Shown: positions 1 to 8,157 of the stretch, piece after piece
How the letters are laid out: the number at the start of each line of letters is the position of its first letter
Position numbering within the stretch: position 1 is the first letter of the stretch
Source: Branchiibius hedensis
GTDB taxonomy: Bacteria > Actinomycetota > Actinomycetes > Actinomycetales > Dermatophilaceae
Direction: 5' to 3'
Assembly: GCF_900108585.1 (NCBI RefSeq)
Contig: NZ_UESZ01000001.1
Coordinates: 2,852,001-2,916,000, forward strand
Length of the DNA stretch: 64,000 nt
Position numbers and translations under genes: made by a program
Notes under the pieces: model-generated
What the model saw: only the letters and a program-made list of their open reading frames with translations
Databases searched by the model: none
What the model was told of the DNA's origin: nothing

Positions 1-1185
1 TGAGCTGACGACCGCGTCCACCCTGTTCGGCGCGAACTGGGGCAGCGCATGGCTCAACCAGAGCAACGCGTGCGGGTAGGCAGCCAGCCAGACCGAGAAG
101 CGGTGTCCTGCGTCGGGGTAGGTCACCGAGGTCACCGCCATCGGTGGTTTGGCATCCTTCACGAACTGCCGGCTCGGCGGGCCCGAGAGCGTGTCCTTGC
201 CGGAGATCTCCAACCAGACCGAGATGGCCGGCGGGTGGTGCTCGGCCGTGGCCAGGACGTCGTACTTCTCGGGTGTCTTCTTGAACGGCCGCCAACTGCC
301 GAAGATGGGTTGGAAGTATCCGCCGAGGACGATCGCCGCGCCGTACGTCTGGGGGTGCAGGGTCGCCGTCATGATCGCGCACCACGCACCGGCACTGAAG
401 CCGATCGTGGCCCAGCCGTTGCGGTCCGCGGACGCGCGGAAGTGCTCGACGATCCAGTGCGGGATCTCCTTGGCCAGCCAGGTCTCCATCTCAAAGCGGC
501 CACCGCCGTTGACGCACTCGGTGTCGATGCCGTCGGGCGTTGTCGACGGGGACACGATGATCGCCTGGCTCAACTCGTGCTCGGCGGCCAACTGTCCGAC
601 CGTCGTGCCGAGGTGAGCGATCTTGAACCAGGCCTGGTCGCTGGAGGGCACGCCCTGGAACGCCTCGATCACCGGGAACGTGCGGTCCTGCTGGTTCGGG
701 TCGGTGTAGGCCTGCGGTAACCAGACCTTCACTTCACCGACGGCGCCGGCACCGCGGCCCGGGATGTGGACGGTCACCTCCTGGCCGCCCTGCCCAGGGT
801 TCTGCTGCAAGTGCAGTGAGACCTGCTCGCCCCGGCGCTCGGCGCCGAAACGCTCCTGAGCGGCGCGGTTGGTGGCTGTCTCCTGCGCGGTGTTGAAGGT
901 CCGCACGGCCATTCCGGCCTGCTGCACGGTCCCCGCCGGTAGACCGCCGCCAACGAGATCGTTGCCGAGGTCAGCCCAGTCGGCGTACCAGTCGTTCTGC
1001 GCGTTCAGGGTTGCGCCGACCGCGAGCACGGCGAGGGCGCAGGTCACGATCTGCGTGATCAACCGCACGAGGAAGGTCACGGGAGTGCGCTTGGTGAGCT
1101 GCACACCCAACACCACAGATCCGATGATGGCCAGAACGGCCACGATCCAACACAGCGCAACCAGTGCGCCACTATCCGGTTCCAC
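1..1185 (-). CDS. Membrane-anchored esterase (antigen 85/esterase D-like), 3' end off the window
   Basis: The reading frame is open from a GTG at 1185 to the left edge (395 codons seen), so the C-terminus is missing. Two hydrophobic segments (about residues 8-28 and 39-60) suggest an N-terminal membrane anchor. The rest should be an extracytoplasmic alpha/beta-hydrolase domain. The nucleophile motif GFSAGA lies near residue 280 and a GHRFSVW stretch near residue 370 is a candidate catalytic His region. This arrangement fits the esterase/antigen 85-like family (Pfam Esterase type); substrate cannot be told. It is transcribed away from the tRNA-Lys gene. The GTG start was chosen because it gives a short cytoplasmic N-terminus before the first membrane segment; no strong ribosome binding site is visible. 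Confidence 0.75.
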   Translation of the reverse strand, partial: MEPDSGALVALCWIVAVLAIIGSVVLGVQLTKRTPVTFLVRLITQIVTCALAVLAVGATLNAQNDWYADWADLGNDLVGGGLPAGTVQQAGMAVRTFNTAQETATNRAAQERFGAERRGEQVSLHLQQNPGQGGQEVTVHIPGRGAGAVGEVKVWLPQAYTDPNQQDRTFPVIEAFQGVPSSDQAWFKIAHLGTTVGQLAAEHELSQAIIVSPSTTPDGIDTECVNGGGRFEMETWLAKEIPHWIVEHFRASADRNGWATIGFSAGAWCAIMTATLHPQTYGAAIVLGGYFQPIFGSWRPFKKTPEKYDVLATAEHHPPAISVWLEISGKDTLSGPPSRQFVKDAKPPMAVTSVTYPDAGHRFSVWLAAYPHALLWLSHALPQFAPNRVDAVVSS

Positions 1186-1371
1186 GTTGACCGCCCTTCC
1201 GCGTCACGGACAGCGTGCCTCGTGGATCTGGACGTTTTCTGGACGTCTGCTGTACGCGTTGCCAGCCTCCGTGGCGGCTCGGTGCGACGGCCCCGATTGT
1301 GCCCGTACGACGTGCTGCGACTACGCTGGCCCGGCACCGTTGCGCAGTTCCAAAGCCCGCGAACGGCGCAC

Positions 1372-1444
1372 GGGCCCTTAGCTCAATTGGTAGAGCAGTG
1401 GACTTTTAATCCATTGGTTCCGGGTTCGAGCCCCGGGGGGCCCA
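1372..1444 (+). tRNA. tRNA-Lys (anticodon TTT)
   Basis: A 73-nt cloverleaf can be drawn. The acceptor stem GGGCCCT pairs with GGGGCCC, with a T-G pair at the base. The D arm contains AGCTCAATTGGTAGAGC, the anticodon loop is CTTTTAA (anticodon TTT, lysine), and the T arm contains GGTTCGAGCC. The discriminator base is A and CCA is not encoded. Confidence 0.95.
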
Positions 1445-1449
1445 CCCTG

Positions 1450-1962
1450 TCAGACCGCCAGGCGACGGAACGTGCTGCCGTGGAAGATCAGCGGGTGGGC
1501 TGCTTCGTCGATGTCGAGGTCGTGCACCTTCAACAGCACGATGAAGTGATCGCCGGCCGGCACGACCTGGTGCACCGAGGTCTCGAACCACGCCGAAGCC
1601 CGCTCGATCAGCACGCCACCCTCGGGGGTCTGCTGCCAGTCCAGCTGGGCGAACCGGTCAATTCCCTTGGTGGATAGCACGGTTGTCTCGTGCTCCTGGT
1701 CCGCCGACAGCACGCTGACACCCAGCTTGGTGGCCCGTTCCAGCACTGGCCAGGTGGTTGACGTCTGCGCCACGCACACCGAGACCAGAGCGGGATCGAG
1801 CGACACCGAGGTGAAGGAACTCGCCGCCAGGCCGTGCGGCACGTCATCGACGATCGCAGCCACGGCGGTCACCCCACTGGGGAACGCACCGAAGACCTGC
1901 CGCAGGCGTGCGGTGTCGAAGGCCGGTCGCGGCCGGCCACTGGTGATGTCGTACACGGTCAT
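1450..1962 (-). CDS. Flavin reductase domain protein (FMN-binding split-barrel)
   Basis: A 170-residue protein of the flavin reductase (DIM6/NTAB, HpaC-like) family. These enzymes use NAD(P)H to make reduced flavin for partner monooxygenases. Family features visible are FGAFPSGVTAV near the N-terminus, the PHGLAASSFTSVSLDPALVS flavin-binding stretch, and a C-terminal GDHFIVLLKV segment. A longer frame exists upstream, but the ATG at 1962 overlaps the stop of the preceding FMN reductase gene by four bases (ATGA), so translational coupling decides this start. It is the last gene of the riboswitch-controlled monooxygenase operon and probably supplies reduced FMN to the luciferase-like enzymes encoded upstream. 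Confidence 0.88.
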   Translation of the reverse strand: MTVYDITSGRPRPAFDTARLRQVFGAFPSGVTAVAAIVDDVPHGLAASSFTSVSLDPALVSVCVAQTSTTWPVLERATKLGVSVLSADQEHETTVLSTKGIDRFAQLDWQQTPEGGVLIERASAWFETSVHQVVPAGDHFIVLLKVHDLDIDEAAHPLIFHGSTFRRLAV

Positions 1963-2471
1963 GCCGCTGCCTTCGTCTCGAGACGGGCCCGGATGCGCTC
2001 CAGCACCGGTTCTTCGTATTGCAGCCACGCCGCGAGCTCCGGGGAGTCCTCCCAGGTCTTGTCGACGATGAACAGTCCGCGTGTCGGACTGGACGCACCC
2101 AACTCGGCGAGCACCGGTTTGAGGAACGCCTCCGGCGCCAGCGAGTGCCGCAGATCGCCGCCCAGCAGCACCGGGATCGCGGTGACCTCGCGCAGTGCGC
2201 CGCCGCCGATCCGGTCGAGGAAGAGCTTCAGCAGACCGGTGTAACTGCCCTTGTAGGTCGGGCTGGCGAAGACCACGACCGAGGCCTGCTGCACCTGGTC
2301 GACGGCCTCAGCCACGGCGGTCGAGGACCAGTCCAACAACTCTGCGCCGAAGTCGACCAGGTCGATCACCGTGTCCGCCGGCCGGCCCGCAATCTGCTCG
2401 GCGACCAGCGACGCCGCCGACAACGTCCGGGACTTGGGCTTCGGGTTGCCCACCACCACAACAACACTCAT
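1959..2471 (-). CDS. NADPH-dependent FMN reductase (SsuE/MsuE type)
   Basis: A 170-residue flavodoxin-fold protein. The N-terminal strand MSVVVVVGNPKPKSRT is followed by the phosphate-binding loop region, and SPTYKGSYTGLLKLFLDRI is the typical FMN reductase flavin-contact segment of the SsuE/MsuE/CE1758 group. It reduces free FMN for two-component monooxygenases. The ATG at 2471 overlaps the stop of the upstream luciferase-like gene (ATGA), which is better than the ATG four codons earlier. With the split-barrel reductase downstream, the operon carries two unrelated flavin reductase folds. Confidence 0.9.
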   Translation of the reverse strand: MSVVVVVGNPKPKSRTLSAASLVAEQIAGRPADTVIDLVDFGAELLDWSSTAVAEAVDQVQQASVVVFASPTYKGSYTGLLKLFLDRIGGGALREVTAIPVLLGGDLRHSLAPEAFLKPVLAELGASSPTRGLFIVDKTWEDSPELAAWLQYEEPVLERIRARLETKAAA

Positions 2472-3583
2472 CGTTGCTGCCACTCCTTCGCCAGTAGTTC
2501 AAAGGACCGCACCCGGTCCGCATGGTCGTGCGTGATGGTGGTGATCAGCAGTTCGTCCGCCTGCGTTGCGTCGCGCAGTGCGGCCAACTGATCGGCCACC
2601 TTCTCCGGCGTCCCGACGAACTGCGTGTCCACCCGGTCGGCAACCAGCGCGGCATCCTGCGGGCTCCACGGCAGCGCGCGCGCCTCCTCGGCGGTCGGGT
2701 ACTGGATCGCGCCCTGGGCGGTCCGGATCGACCGCACCCATGGGCCATAGCCGGCAGCCAAATCCCTTGCTGTCTGGTCGTCTTCGGCGACAACGACATC
2801 CGCCGACACGATGACGTACGGCGACCCAAGCGTTGCGCTCGGAACGAACGCCTCGCGGTAGGCGGCGACCGCCTCCAGCACTCCGGACGGTGCCACGTGG
2901 TAGTTCGTGCCGAATCGCAGTCCGTTGGCTCCGGCGACCTGCGCACTTTCCCCGGCACTGCTGCCGTGGATCCAGATCTGCAGGTCGGCGCCCTCGCCAG
3001 GGACCACGTGCGCCTCTTCGCCGTTCTCCGCGCGGTAGGTGCCGGCGATCAACGCCAGGATGTCCGCGACCTGCTCGGTGTAGGGCTGCGACGTCGCTCC
3101 GGGCTGCTTCAACAGCGCCTGTGACAAGGCGATCCGTGGCGAGCCGAGCAACTGCGAGTAGTCGAAGGCCGGCGGGATGACCAAGCCGTTGTCCAGGACA
3201 CGACCTTCTGGCGCCTGCGGTGTGCGCGTCTCCGAGCCCGGCGGCTTGCCACCGGAGCGTCCGAGGCCGAGGTCGAAACGACCGGGGTGCAACGTGTCCA
3301 GCAGGCCGAACTCCTCGACCGTGGACAGCGCCGTGCGATGACCCAATTGCACTGCAGCAGAGCCCAACCGGATGCTCTCGGTGGCACCGGCAACCAACGC
3401 GAGGACGACGGCCGGCGACGTCCCTGCAACACCTGGATTGAGGTGATGCTCGGCGAACCAGTACCGGGCGTAGCCGAGGGACTCCGCACGCTGGGCGAGG
3501 TCGATGCTGTTGCGCAATGCCTCCGGCGCATTTGAACCGGTCGAGATCGGCACCAGATCCAGCACGGACAACGGAGTCGTCAC
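2468..3583 (-). CDS. Luciferase-like flavin monooxygenase (MsnO8-type LLM protein)
   Basis: A luciferase-like TIM-barrel monooxygenase of about 371 residues, bacterial-luciferase subgroup often labelled MsnO8. Visible family features are LSVLDLVPISTG at the start, RYWFAEHHLNPGVAGTSPAV, IRLGSAAVQLGHR and HPGRFDLGLGRSGG. It would use reduced FMN and O2, probably on an organosulfur compound given the operon. The frame is open to a GTG at 3658 that overlaps the stop of the preceding gene (GTGA). That start adds 25 poorly conserved residues encoded by a GAGG-rich, filler-like stretch, so I prefer the GTG at 3583 where homology begins. Both starts remain possible. Confidence 0.83.
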   Translation of the reverse strand: MTTPLSVLDLVPISTGSNAPEALRNSIDLAQRAESLGYARYWFAEHHLNPGVAGTSPAVVLALVAGATESIRLGSAAVQLGHRTALSTVEEFGLLDTLHPGRFDLGLGRSGGKPPGSETRTPQAPEGRVLDNGLVIPPAFDYSQLLGSPRIALSQALLKQPGATSQPYTEQVADILALIAGTYRAENGEEAHVVPGEGADLQIWIHGSSAGESAQVAGANGLRFGTNYHVAPSGVLEAVAAYREAFVPSATLGSPYVIVSADVVVAEDDQTARDLAAGYGPWVRSIRTAQGAIQYPTAEEARALPWSPQDAALVADRVDTQFVGTPEKVADQLAALRDATQADELLITTITHDHADRVRSFELLAKEWQQR

Positions 3584-3654
3584 GGTGTTGTTGGTCGCGC
3601 CTCTGGCCTCGGCTCCGGGCCTCGCTGCGCTCGTTTCCTCGCCTCGGTCGGCGC

Positions 3655-5021
3655 TCACGACGCAACGCCTTCCACGATTCCCTGCTCGGTCTGCGGCCGC
3701 AGACCCAGGTTCTCCCGCAACGTCGCGCCCTCGTAGTCAGTGCGGAACACGCCCCGCTCCTGCAACAACGGCACCACCTGGTCCACGAACGGTGCAAGAC
3801 CGTCGGGGTGATGTGCGGCACCAGGATGAAGCCATCGCTGGCGTCCTGTTGCACGTAGTCGTTGATGGTCGTCGCGATGGTCTCCGGCGAGCCGACGAAG
3901 TTCTGCCGCGCGGTGACCTCGATGATCAGTTCGCGGATCGACAGCTTCTCCGCCTCGGCCTTGGCCCGCCAGGAGCGTGCCGTCTCGAGGATGTCGTCGT
4001 GCCGACGCACACTGGCCCGACCGCGCGCGATCGTGTGCTCGCCCAGGTCCGGATCCTCCTGCGGCAGTGGACCATCCGGGTCGTAGTGCGACAGGTCGCG
4101 GTTCCACAACTGCTCCAGGAACCGCAGAGCGGTCTGCCCGCTGACCTGCTGCCGGCGCACCTCGGTTGCCTTTTCCTGCGCATCGGCATCCGTGTCGCCA
4201 AGCACGAAGGTCGCTGCGGGCAGGATCAGCAGGTCGTCGCGCCGGCGACCGTACTTGGCCAGGCGGCCCTTGACGTCCTCGTAGAACGCCTTGCCGTCCT
4301 CCAGCGTCCCGTGCCGGCTGAAGATCGCATCCGCCGAGGAGGCCGCGAACTCCCGACCATCGTGGGAGTCGCCGGCTTGGAAGATCACCGGGCGACCCTG
4401 CGGCGGGGACGGCACGTTGAAGCGGCCACTGATGTCGAAGTGGTCGTCATGGTGGCCGTAAGCACCAGCGTCGACCCGCGAGACGAATTGCCCCGAGTCG
4501 ACGTCCGCGAGCAGATCCGACGGACCCCACGAGTCCCACAACTCCGCAGCCGTCTGCAGGAAGGTCCGGGCCCGCTCGTAGCGCTGATCCTGCGGGAGGA
4601 AGCCGCCGCGGCGGAAGTTCTCACCGGTGAACGCATCCCAGGACGTCACGACGTTCCACGCCGCACGCCCACCGGACAGGTGATCCAGCGACGCGAATTG
4701 CCTTGCCACGTCGTAGGGCTCGTTGAAGGTGGAGTTGATCGTGCCGGTCAACCCAAGGTGCTCGGTCACCGCGGCCAGCGCCGCCAGGATCGTGAACGTG
4801 TCCGGGCGGCCCACGACATCCAGGTCGTAGATCTTGCCGTTCTGCTCCCGCAAGCGCAGCCCCTCAGCGAGGAACAGGAAGTCGAACTTGCCGCGCTCGG
4901 CGATCTGCGCGAACCGCTTGAAGGAGTCGAACTCGATGTGGCTACCCGCCTGCGGGTCGCTCCACACCGTCGTGTTGTTGACGCCCGGGAAGTGGGCGGC
5001 CAGGTGGATCTGCTTGGTCAT
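3655..5021 (-). pseudogene. NtaA/SnaA/DszA-type flavin monooxygenase with a one-base frameshift
   Basis: Begins at an ATG at 5021 with a good GAGGAAA site. It reads as a clear nitrilotriacetate/DszA-family FMNH2-dependent monooxygenase: [60 protein letters not shown]. After about residue 405 (VPHITP) the frame departs from the family; the expected tail ([18 protein letters not shown] to IVEGVAS, stop at 3655) continues in another frame. Restoring one C to the CCCC run near 3811-3815 repairs a protein of about 455 residues, the usual family length. As written, the shifted frame runs on to 2499 and makes nonsense. The deletion lies in a homopolymer, so a sequencing error is as likely as a true pseudogene. 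Confidence 0.8.
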
Positions 5022-5035
5022 GTCCGTGTTTCCTC

Positions 5036-6214
5036 TCAGGCGGCGTAGCGGTTGGCGGGCCGGACAAGGCCGAAGTGCCCCCGCAAGGTGGTGGCGTCGT
5101 ACGCCGTCCGGAACGCTCCGCGCCGCTGCAACTCGGGCACCAGGGCGTCGGTGATCTGGCTCAGGTCGTGCGGCAGGGCACCCGGGCGCAGGCGCACCCC
5201 GTCCAGGCCCGCGGACTGCCAGTCCAGGATCAGGTCGGCAAGTTCGCCGGGAGTGCCGACGAAGATCGTTGCGTCGCTGTGCAGTTCAGCCCCATCACGT
5301 ACGTCGAGCCGCTCCTTGCGCGCGGCAGCGGCGGCGTACGTGTCGTCCAGGAAGACGACGACGTCGCCGAGGAGGTTGACCTCCCCCGCGGTCCGGCCGG
5401 CCTGTGCCGTGGCGGCGCGGACCGCGGTGGAGATGTTGTGGGCGTCCGCGGCGTCGGCCGGGGTCACGAACCCCAGATCCGCACTGCGCGCGAGCAATTC
5501 GTAACCAGCCTGCTGATGCACCAGCAGCGAGACCAGTGGCTGCCCCTGCGGTGGCCGCGGCGTGATCGAGGGGCCGCGGACGCTGAACTCGGAGCCCTCG
5601 AAGTCGATGTAGTGCAGCTTCTCGCGGTCGACGAAGCGACCGGTTGCCACATCGCGGATCTCCGCGTCGTCCTCCCAGCTGTCCCAGAGCCGGCGCAGCA
5701 CTTCGATGTAGTCCTCGACCTCGCCGAACAGGATGCGGGTCAGTGCCGCTGGCACCCCGTCGCCGGGCAGCTCGGGCACCGGCCGCCGCCCGACGTTGCC
5801 GTACTCCTGCGGGCTGACGCTCGAGCGCACCCGGACACCGGCCCGACCGGTGCTGACGTAATCCAGCGTCGCAATGGCCTTCGAGACGTGGAACGGCTCG
5901 GTGTGCGGAGCAACCACTGTCGGCAGCAAGCCGATGTGCGAGGTGGTCGGTGCCACACGGGCGGCCACGAGGTTGGCGTCCAACCGGCCACGCACCCGGT
6001 CGGTCCGCTCGCTGGCGGCCTCGTGGTGGTCGGCCTGTTGGCTGAAGCCGTCCTCGATGGTGACGAGGTCGAGCAACCCGCGCTCGGCCTGCTGCACCAG
6101 GTCGGTCCAGTAGCGGGCGGTGAACAGTTCCCCCGGACGGGCGTCCGGCTCGCGCCAGGCGGCCGGGTGCCAACCGGCACCATCGAGGGCTACGGCCAGA
6201 TGAAGGTCAGACAT
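5036..6214 (-). CDS. Luciferase-like flavin monooxygenase, first gene of the SAM-IV-controlled operon
   Basis: A 392-residue luciferase-like (LLM) protein related to the NtaA/SnaA/DszA group: LLDLVTIEDGFSQQ, a long DANLVAARVAP segment, LDYVSTGRAGVRVRSS, TPRPPQGQPLVSLLVHQ and a C-terminal VPELQRRGAFRTAYD close to that of the next gene. It probably oxidises an imported organosulfur substrate with FMNH2. The ATG at 6214 was chosen because it begins the conserved domain and lies about 50 nt after the riboswitch; the longer frame to 6310 runs through the riboswitch itself. Only 14 bases separate it from the next gene. Confidence 0.87.
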   Translation of the reverse strand: MSDLHLAVALDGAGWHPAAWREPDARPGELFTARYWTDLVQQAERGLLDLVTIEDGFSQQADHHEAASERTDRVRGRLDANLVAARVAPTTSHIGLLPTVVAPHTEPFHVSKAIATLDYVSTGRAGVRVRSSVSPQEYGNVGRRPVPELPGDGVPAALTRILFGEVEDYIEVLRRLWDSWEDDAEIRDVATGRFVDREKLHYIDFEGSEFSVRGPSITPRPPQGQPLVSLLVHQQAGYELLARSADLGFVTPADAADAHNISTAVRAATAQAGRTAGEVNLLGDVVVFLDDTYAAAAARKERLDVRDGAELHSDATIFVGTPGELADLILDWQSAGLDGVRLRPGALPHDLSQITDALVPELQRRGAFRTAYDATTLRGHFGLVRPANRYAA

Positions 6215-6264
6215 GGTTATCCCATCTCTTCCGGGCATCGCGGTCGGCGCCGCCATGCACATTC

Positions 6265-6372
6265 GCGCTTGCACCTCCGGTCGGAAGTGCCGGGTCATCA
6301 CCTGGAGCACCCCACCGCGCAGGAGGGTTGCCGGTCAGCAAGCCAGGGCTTGTCGCTGACACTCATAACCAT
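6265..6372 (-). promoter_or_regulatory. SAM-IV riboswitch (leader of the monooxygenase operon)
   Basis: Read on the minus strand, the leader starts GGTTATGAG and contains CAAGCCCTGGCTTGCTGACC, GGCAACCCTCC, GCGGTGGGGTGC and GGTGATGACC. It is followed by a CACTTCC/GGAGGTG hairpin and AAGCGC. This order matches the actinobacterial SAM-IV aptamer (Rfam RF00634) as I know it. The start codon of the first monooxygenase gene lies 50 nt downstream. SAM binding should lower expression. Confidence 0.93.
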
Positions 6373-6379
6373 TTGTGAG

Positions 6380-6408
6380 GCTAGAACAAACCAGCCGTGA
6401 TGTCTAAT
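6380..6408 (-). promoter_or_regulatory. Promoter of the minus-strand SAM-IV leader
   Basis: On the minus strand TAGACA (6403-6408) and TAGCCT (6380-6385) are separated by 17 bases and end 7 bases before the riboswitch. The other SAM-IV copy has the same -10 hexamer at the same distance, which supports both. Confidence 0.6.
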
Positions 6409-6430
6409 CCCTACTCTCAGAGTGGGATTT
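6409..6430. promoter_or_regulatory. Inverted repeat next to the -35, candidate Rrf2/CymR operator or weak terminator
   Basis: ATCCCTACTCT / AGAGTGGGAT forms an imperfect inverted repeat with one bulged T. It lies between the stop of the Rrf2-type gene (6441) and the -35 of the divergent riboswitch promoter. No T-run follows, so an operator is as likely as a terminator. Confidence 0.35.
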
Positions 6431-6440
6431 GAGGGCCATG

Positions 6441-6902
6441 TCAGCGAGGGAGCCAGGCGTCCTCGACGTCGTTGAGCCGACGCACCTTGGCCGGCAGCGC
6501 ACCGGTGAGCAGCTGCTGCACCGTCACCTCATCCAGCACCTGCCGCAGACTGGACCGCACGGCCACCCACAGATCGGGCAGATGGGAGGCCACCCCGCCG
6601 TACGTCGTCTCATGCGGCCGCAGGCCCCGCACCTCCGCGAGGGGCCCGTCCACGGCGCGCAGAATGTCGCCGATGGCAATCTCCGATGCCGGCTTGGCCA
6701 GGGTGTAGCCACCCGCGCAACCACGCTGGGTGCGGACAATTCCGGCCCGGCGCAGGTCGCCGAGAATGGCCTCGACGAACTTACGCGGCATGCCCTGGTC
6801 CTGCACGATCGCGTCGATCGTCAGCAGGTCGGGGGCACGGGCGGCCATCTCCAGGGCAGCACGCACGGCGTAGTCGCTTTTCGCCGAAATCTGCACGGCC
6901 AT
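6441..6902 (-). CDS. Rrf2-family transcriptional regulator (CymR-like)
   Basis: A 153-residue Rrf2-family DNA-binding protein. The winged helix-turn-helix occupies about residues 8-65 (SAKSDYAVRAALEMA, MPRKFVEAILGDLRRAGIV), followed by the family hallmark RGCAGGYTLAKPASEI. It has a single cysteine in that loop and lacks the three-cysteine cluster of IscR, so an iron-sulfur sensor is unlikely and a CymR-like sulfur regulator is more likely. The gene lies between the two SAM-IV-controlled units, which points to control of cysteine/organosulfur use. CymR in Bacillus works with cysteine synthase; whether that holds here is unknown. An ATG with only weak Shine-Dalgarno signal is used. Confidence 0.88.
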   Translation of the reverse strand: MAVQISAKSDYAVRAALEMAARAPDLLTIDAIVQDQGMPRKFVEAILGDLRRAGIVRTQRGCAGGYTLAKPASEIAIGDILRAVDGPLAEVRGLRPHETTYGGVASHLPDLWVAVRSSLRQVLDEVTVQQLLTGALPAKVRRLNDVEDAWLPR

Positions 6903-6971
6903 CCTCCGTCGACGCAGGGTTCTGGAGTCAGCCTAACCGGCTCTCCTAACACCCATCGGTTCAGTAGGCAT

Positions 6972-7000
6972 TTGCCATGCCGCGGTGTTTGGCCTAGCCT
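6972..7000 (+). promoter_or_regulatory. Promoter of the plus-strand SAM-IV leader
   Basis: TTGCCA (6972-6977), a 17-base spacer and TAGCCT (6995-7000). It ends 7 bases before the riboswitch, mirroring the other copy. Confidence 0.62.
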
Positions 7001-7007
7001 CACGTTT

Positions 7008-7112
7008 GGTTATGAGCGTCAGCGTCAAGCCCTGGCTTGCTGACCGGCAACCCTCCGCAGCGGTGGGGTGCCCCAGGTGACGACCCGGTGAGCCGGCCCG
7101 GCCCACAAGCGC
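7008..7112 (+). promoter_or_regulatory. SAM-IV riboswitch (leader of the ABC importer operon)
   Basis: GGTTATGAG, CAAGCCCTGGCTTGCTGACC, GGCAACCCTCC, GCGGTGGGGTGC and GGTGACGACC occur in order, then a CCGG/CCGG hairpin and AAGCGC. The core is nearly identical to the minus-strand copy at 6265-6372, while the peripheral hairpin differs in sequence but keeps pairing. The importer start codon is 55 nt downstream. Confidence 0.93.
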
Positions 7113-7167
7113 ATGCCATTGCATCGGCAGAGTTCCGAATGCGATTGATCTGGAAGGTGATTCGACC

Positions 7168-8157
7168 ATGACCCTGCTCGATGCCGACGCGTCGACGGCG
7201 ACCTCGCAGGCGAGATCTGCGGCGACCGACGATCCGTTACGCACCGCGCGTCTCGTCTCGGCGCCCCGCCCCGGCCGGTGGCTGGCGGCCGCAGCCGTCG
7301 TCGTCCTCGTCGCGATGTTCGTCAACACGCTGATCACCAATCAACGCTTCCAATGGGGCATCGTCGCCCAGTACTTCACGGCACCTTCGATCCTGCGGGG
7401 TCTCGGTCTGACGCTGGCCCTGTCCGCGTCGGTGTTCGTCGTCGGGTACCTCTTCGGGATCGGGTTGGCCGCGATGCGTCTGTCCAGCAACCCGATCCTG
7501 CGCAGCGTCAGCTTCACCTTCGTGTGGATCGTTCGCTCGGTGCCGGCGATCGTGCAGGTGCTGTTCTGGTTCCAGCTCGCCTCGCTCTATCCGCGGCTGT
7601 CGATCGGGATCCCGTTCGGTCCGGAGTTCGCGTCGGTTCAGACCGCCAACCTCTTCTCCGGGATCATCGCCGCGTTCATTGCCCTGACTCTCGACGTTGC
7701 GGCCTTCTCCGCCGAGGTCGTGCGCGGCGGATTGCTGTCGGTGGACCGCGGACAGACCGAGGCGGCCGAGGCGCTGGGCCTGTCGCGCCGCCGGATCTTC
7801 CGACGGATCGTGCTCCCCCAGGCGATGCCGGCGATCATCCCGGCCAGCGGCAACCTCGCCAACGGAATGGTCAAGGCCACCGCCATCGTCAGCGTGATCG
7901 CGGTGCAGGACCTGCTCTACTCCGCGCAGTTGATCTACAACGACAACTTCCAGGTCGTGCCGCTGCTGATCGTGGCGACGCTCTGGTACATCATCATCAC
8001 GACCGCCTTGTCGGTGCTGCAGTACTTCATCGAGCGGCACTACAACCGCAGCCATCGCCGCGACGTGCGTTCTCTGCGTGAGGTATTCCGCTCCGGCCTG
8101 CCGTTGCTGCCGTATCGCAGCAAGAATGCCCGTATCGATGCGGGGGTGGGCGCATGA
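7168..8157 (+). CDS. ABC transporter permease, polar amino-acid family
   Basis: A 329-residue permease of the HisM/GlnP-type family. An N-terminal extension of about 40 residues precedes the first membrane segment (about residues 38-58). Then come five or so further segments with the cytoplasmic coupling loop EAAEALGLSRRRIFRRIVLPQAMPAIIPA, the EAA motif of this family, near residues 195-223. A GGAAGGTG site precedes the ATG. The SAM-IV leader implies that the substrate is a sulfur compound. Cystine, S-methylcysteine or another alkylated cysteine fits the family better than methionine, whose usual importer permease is MetI. It overlaps the ATPase gene by ATGA. Confidence 0.9.
   Translation: MTLLDADASTATSQARSAATDDPLRTARLVSAPRPGRWLAAAAVVVLVAMFVNTLITNQRFQWGIVAQYFTAPSILRGLGLTLALSASVFVVGYLFGIGLAAMRLSSNPILRSVSFTFVWIVRSVPAIVQVLFWFQLASLYPRLSIGIPFGPEFASVQTANLFSGIIAAFIALTLDVAAFSAEVVRGGLLSVDRGQTEAAEALGLSRRRIFRRIVLPQAMPAIIPASGNLANGMVKATAIVSVIAVQDLLYSAQLIYNDNFQVVPLLIVATLWYIIITTALSVLQYFIERHYNRSHRRDVRSLREVFRSGLPLLPYRSKNARIDAGVGA

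Noticed and set aside
2499-5021. An 840-codon open frame read as one long fusion protein
   Set aside because: Only the first 405 residues are a real protein; the rest is the antisense-frame shadow of the next gene after a frameshift.
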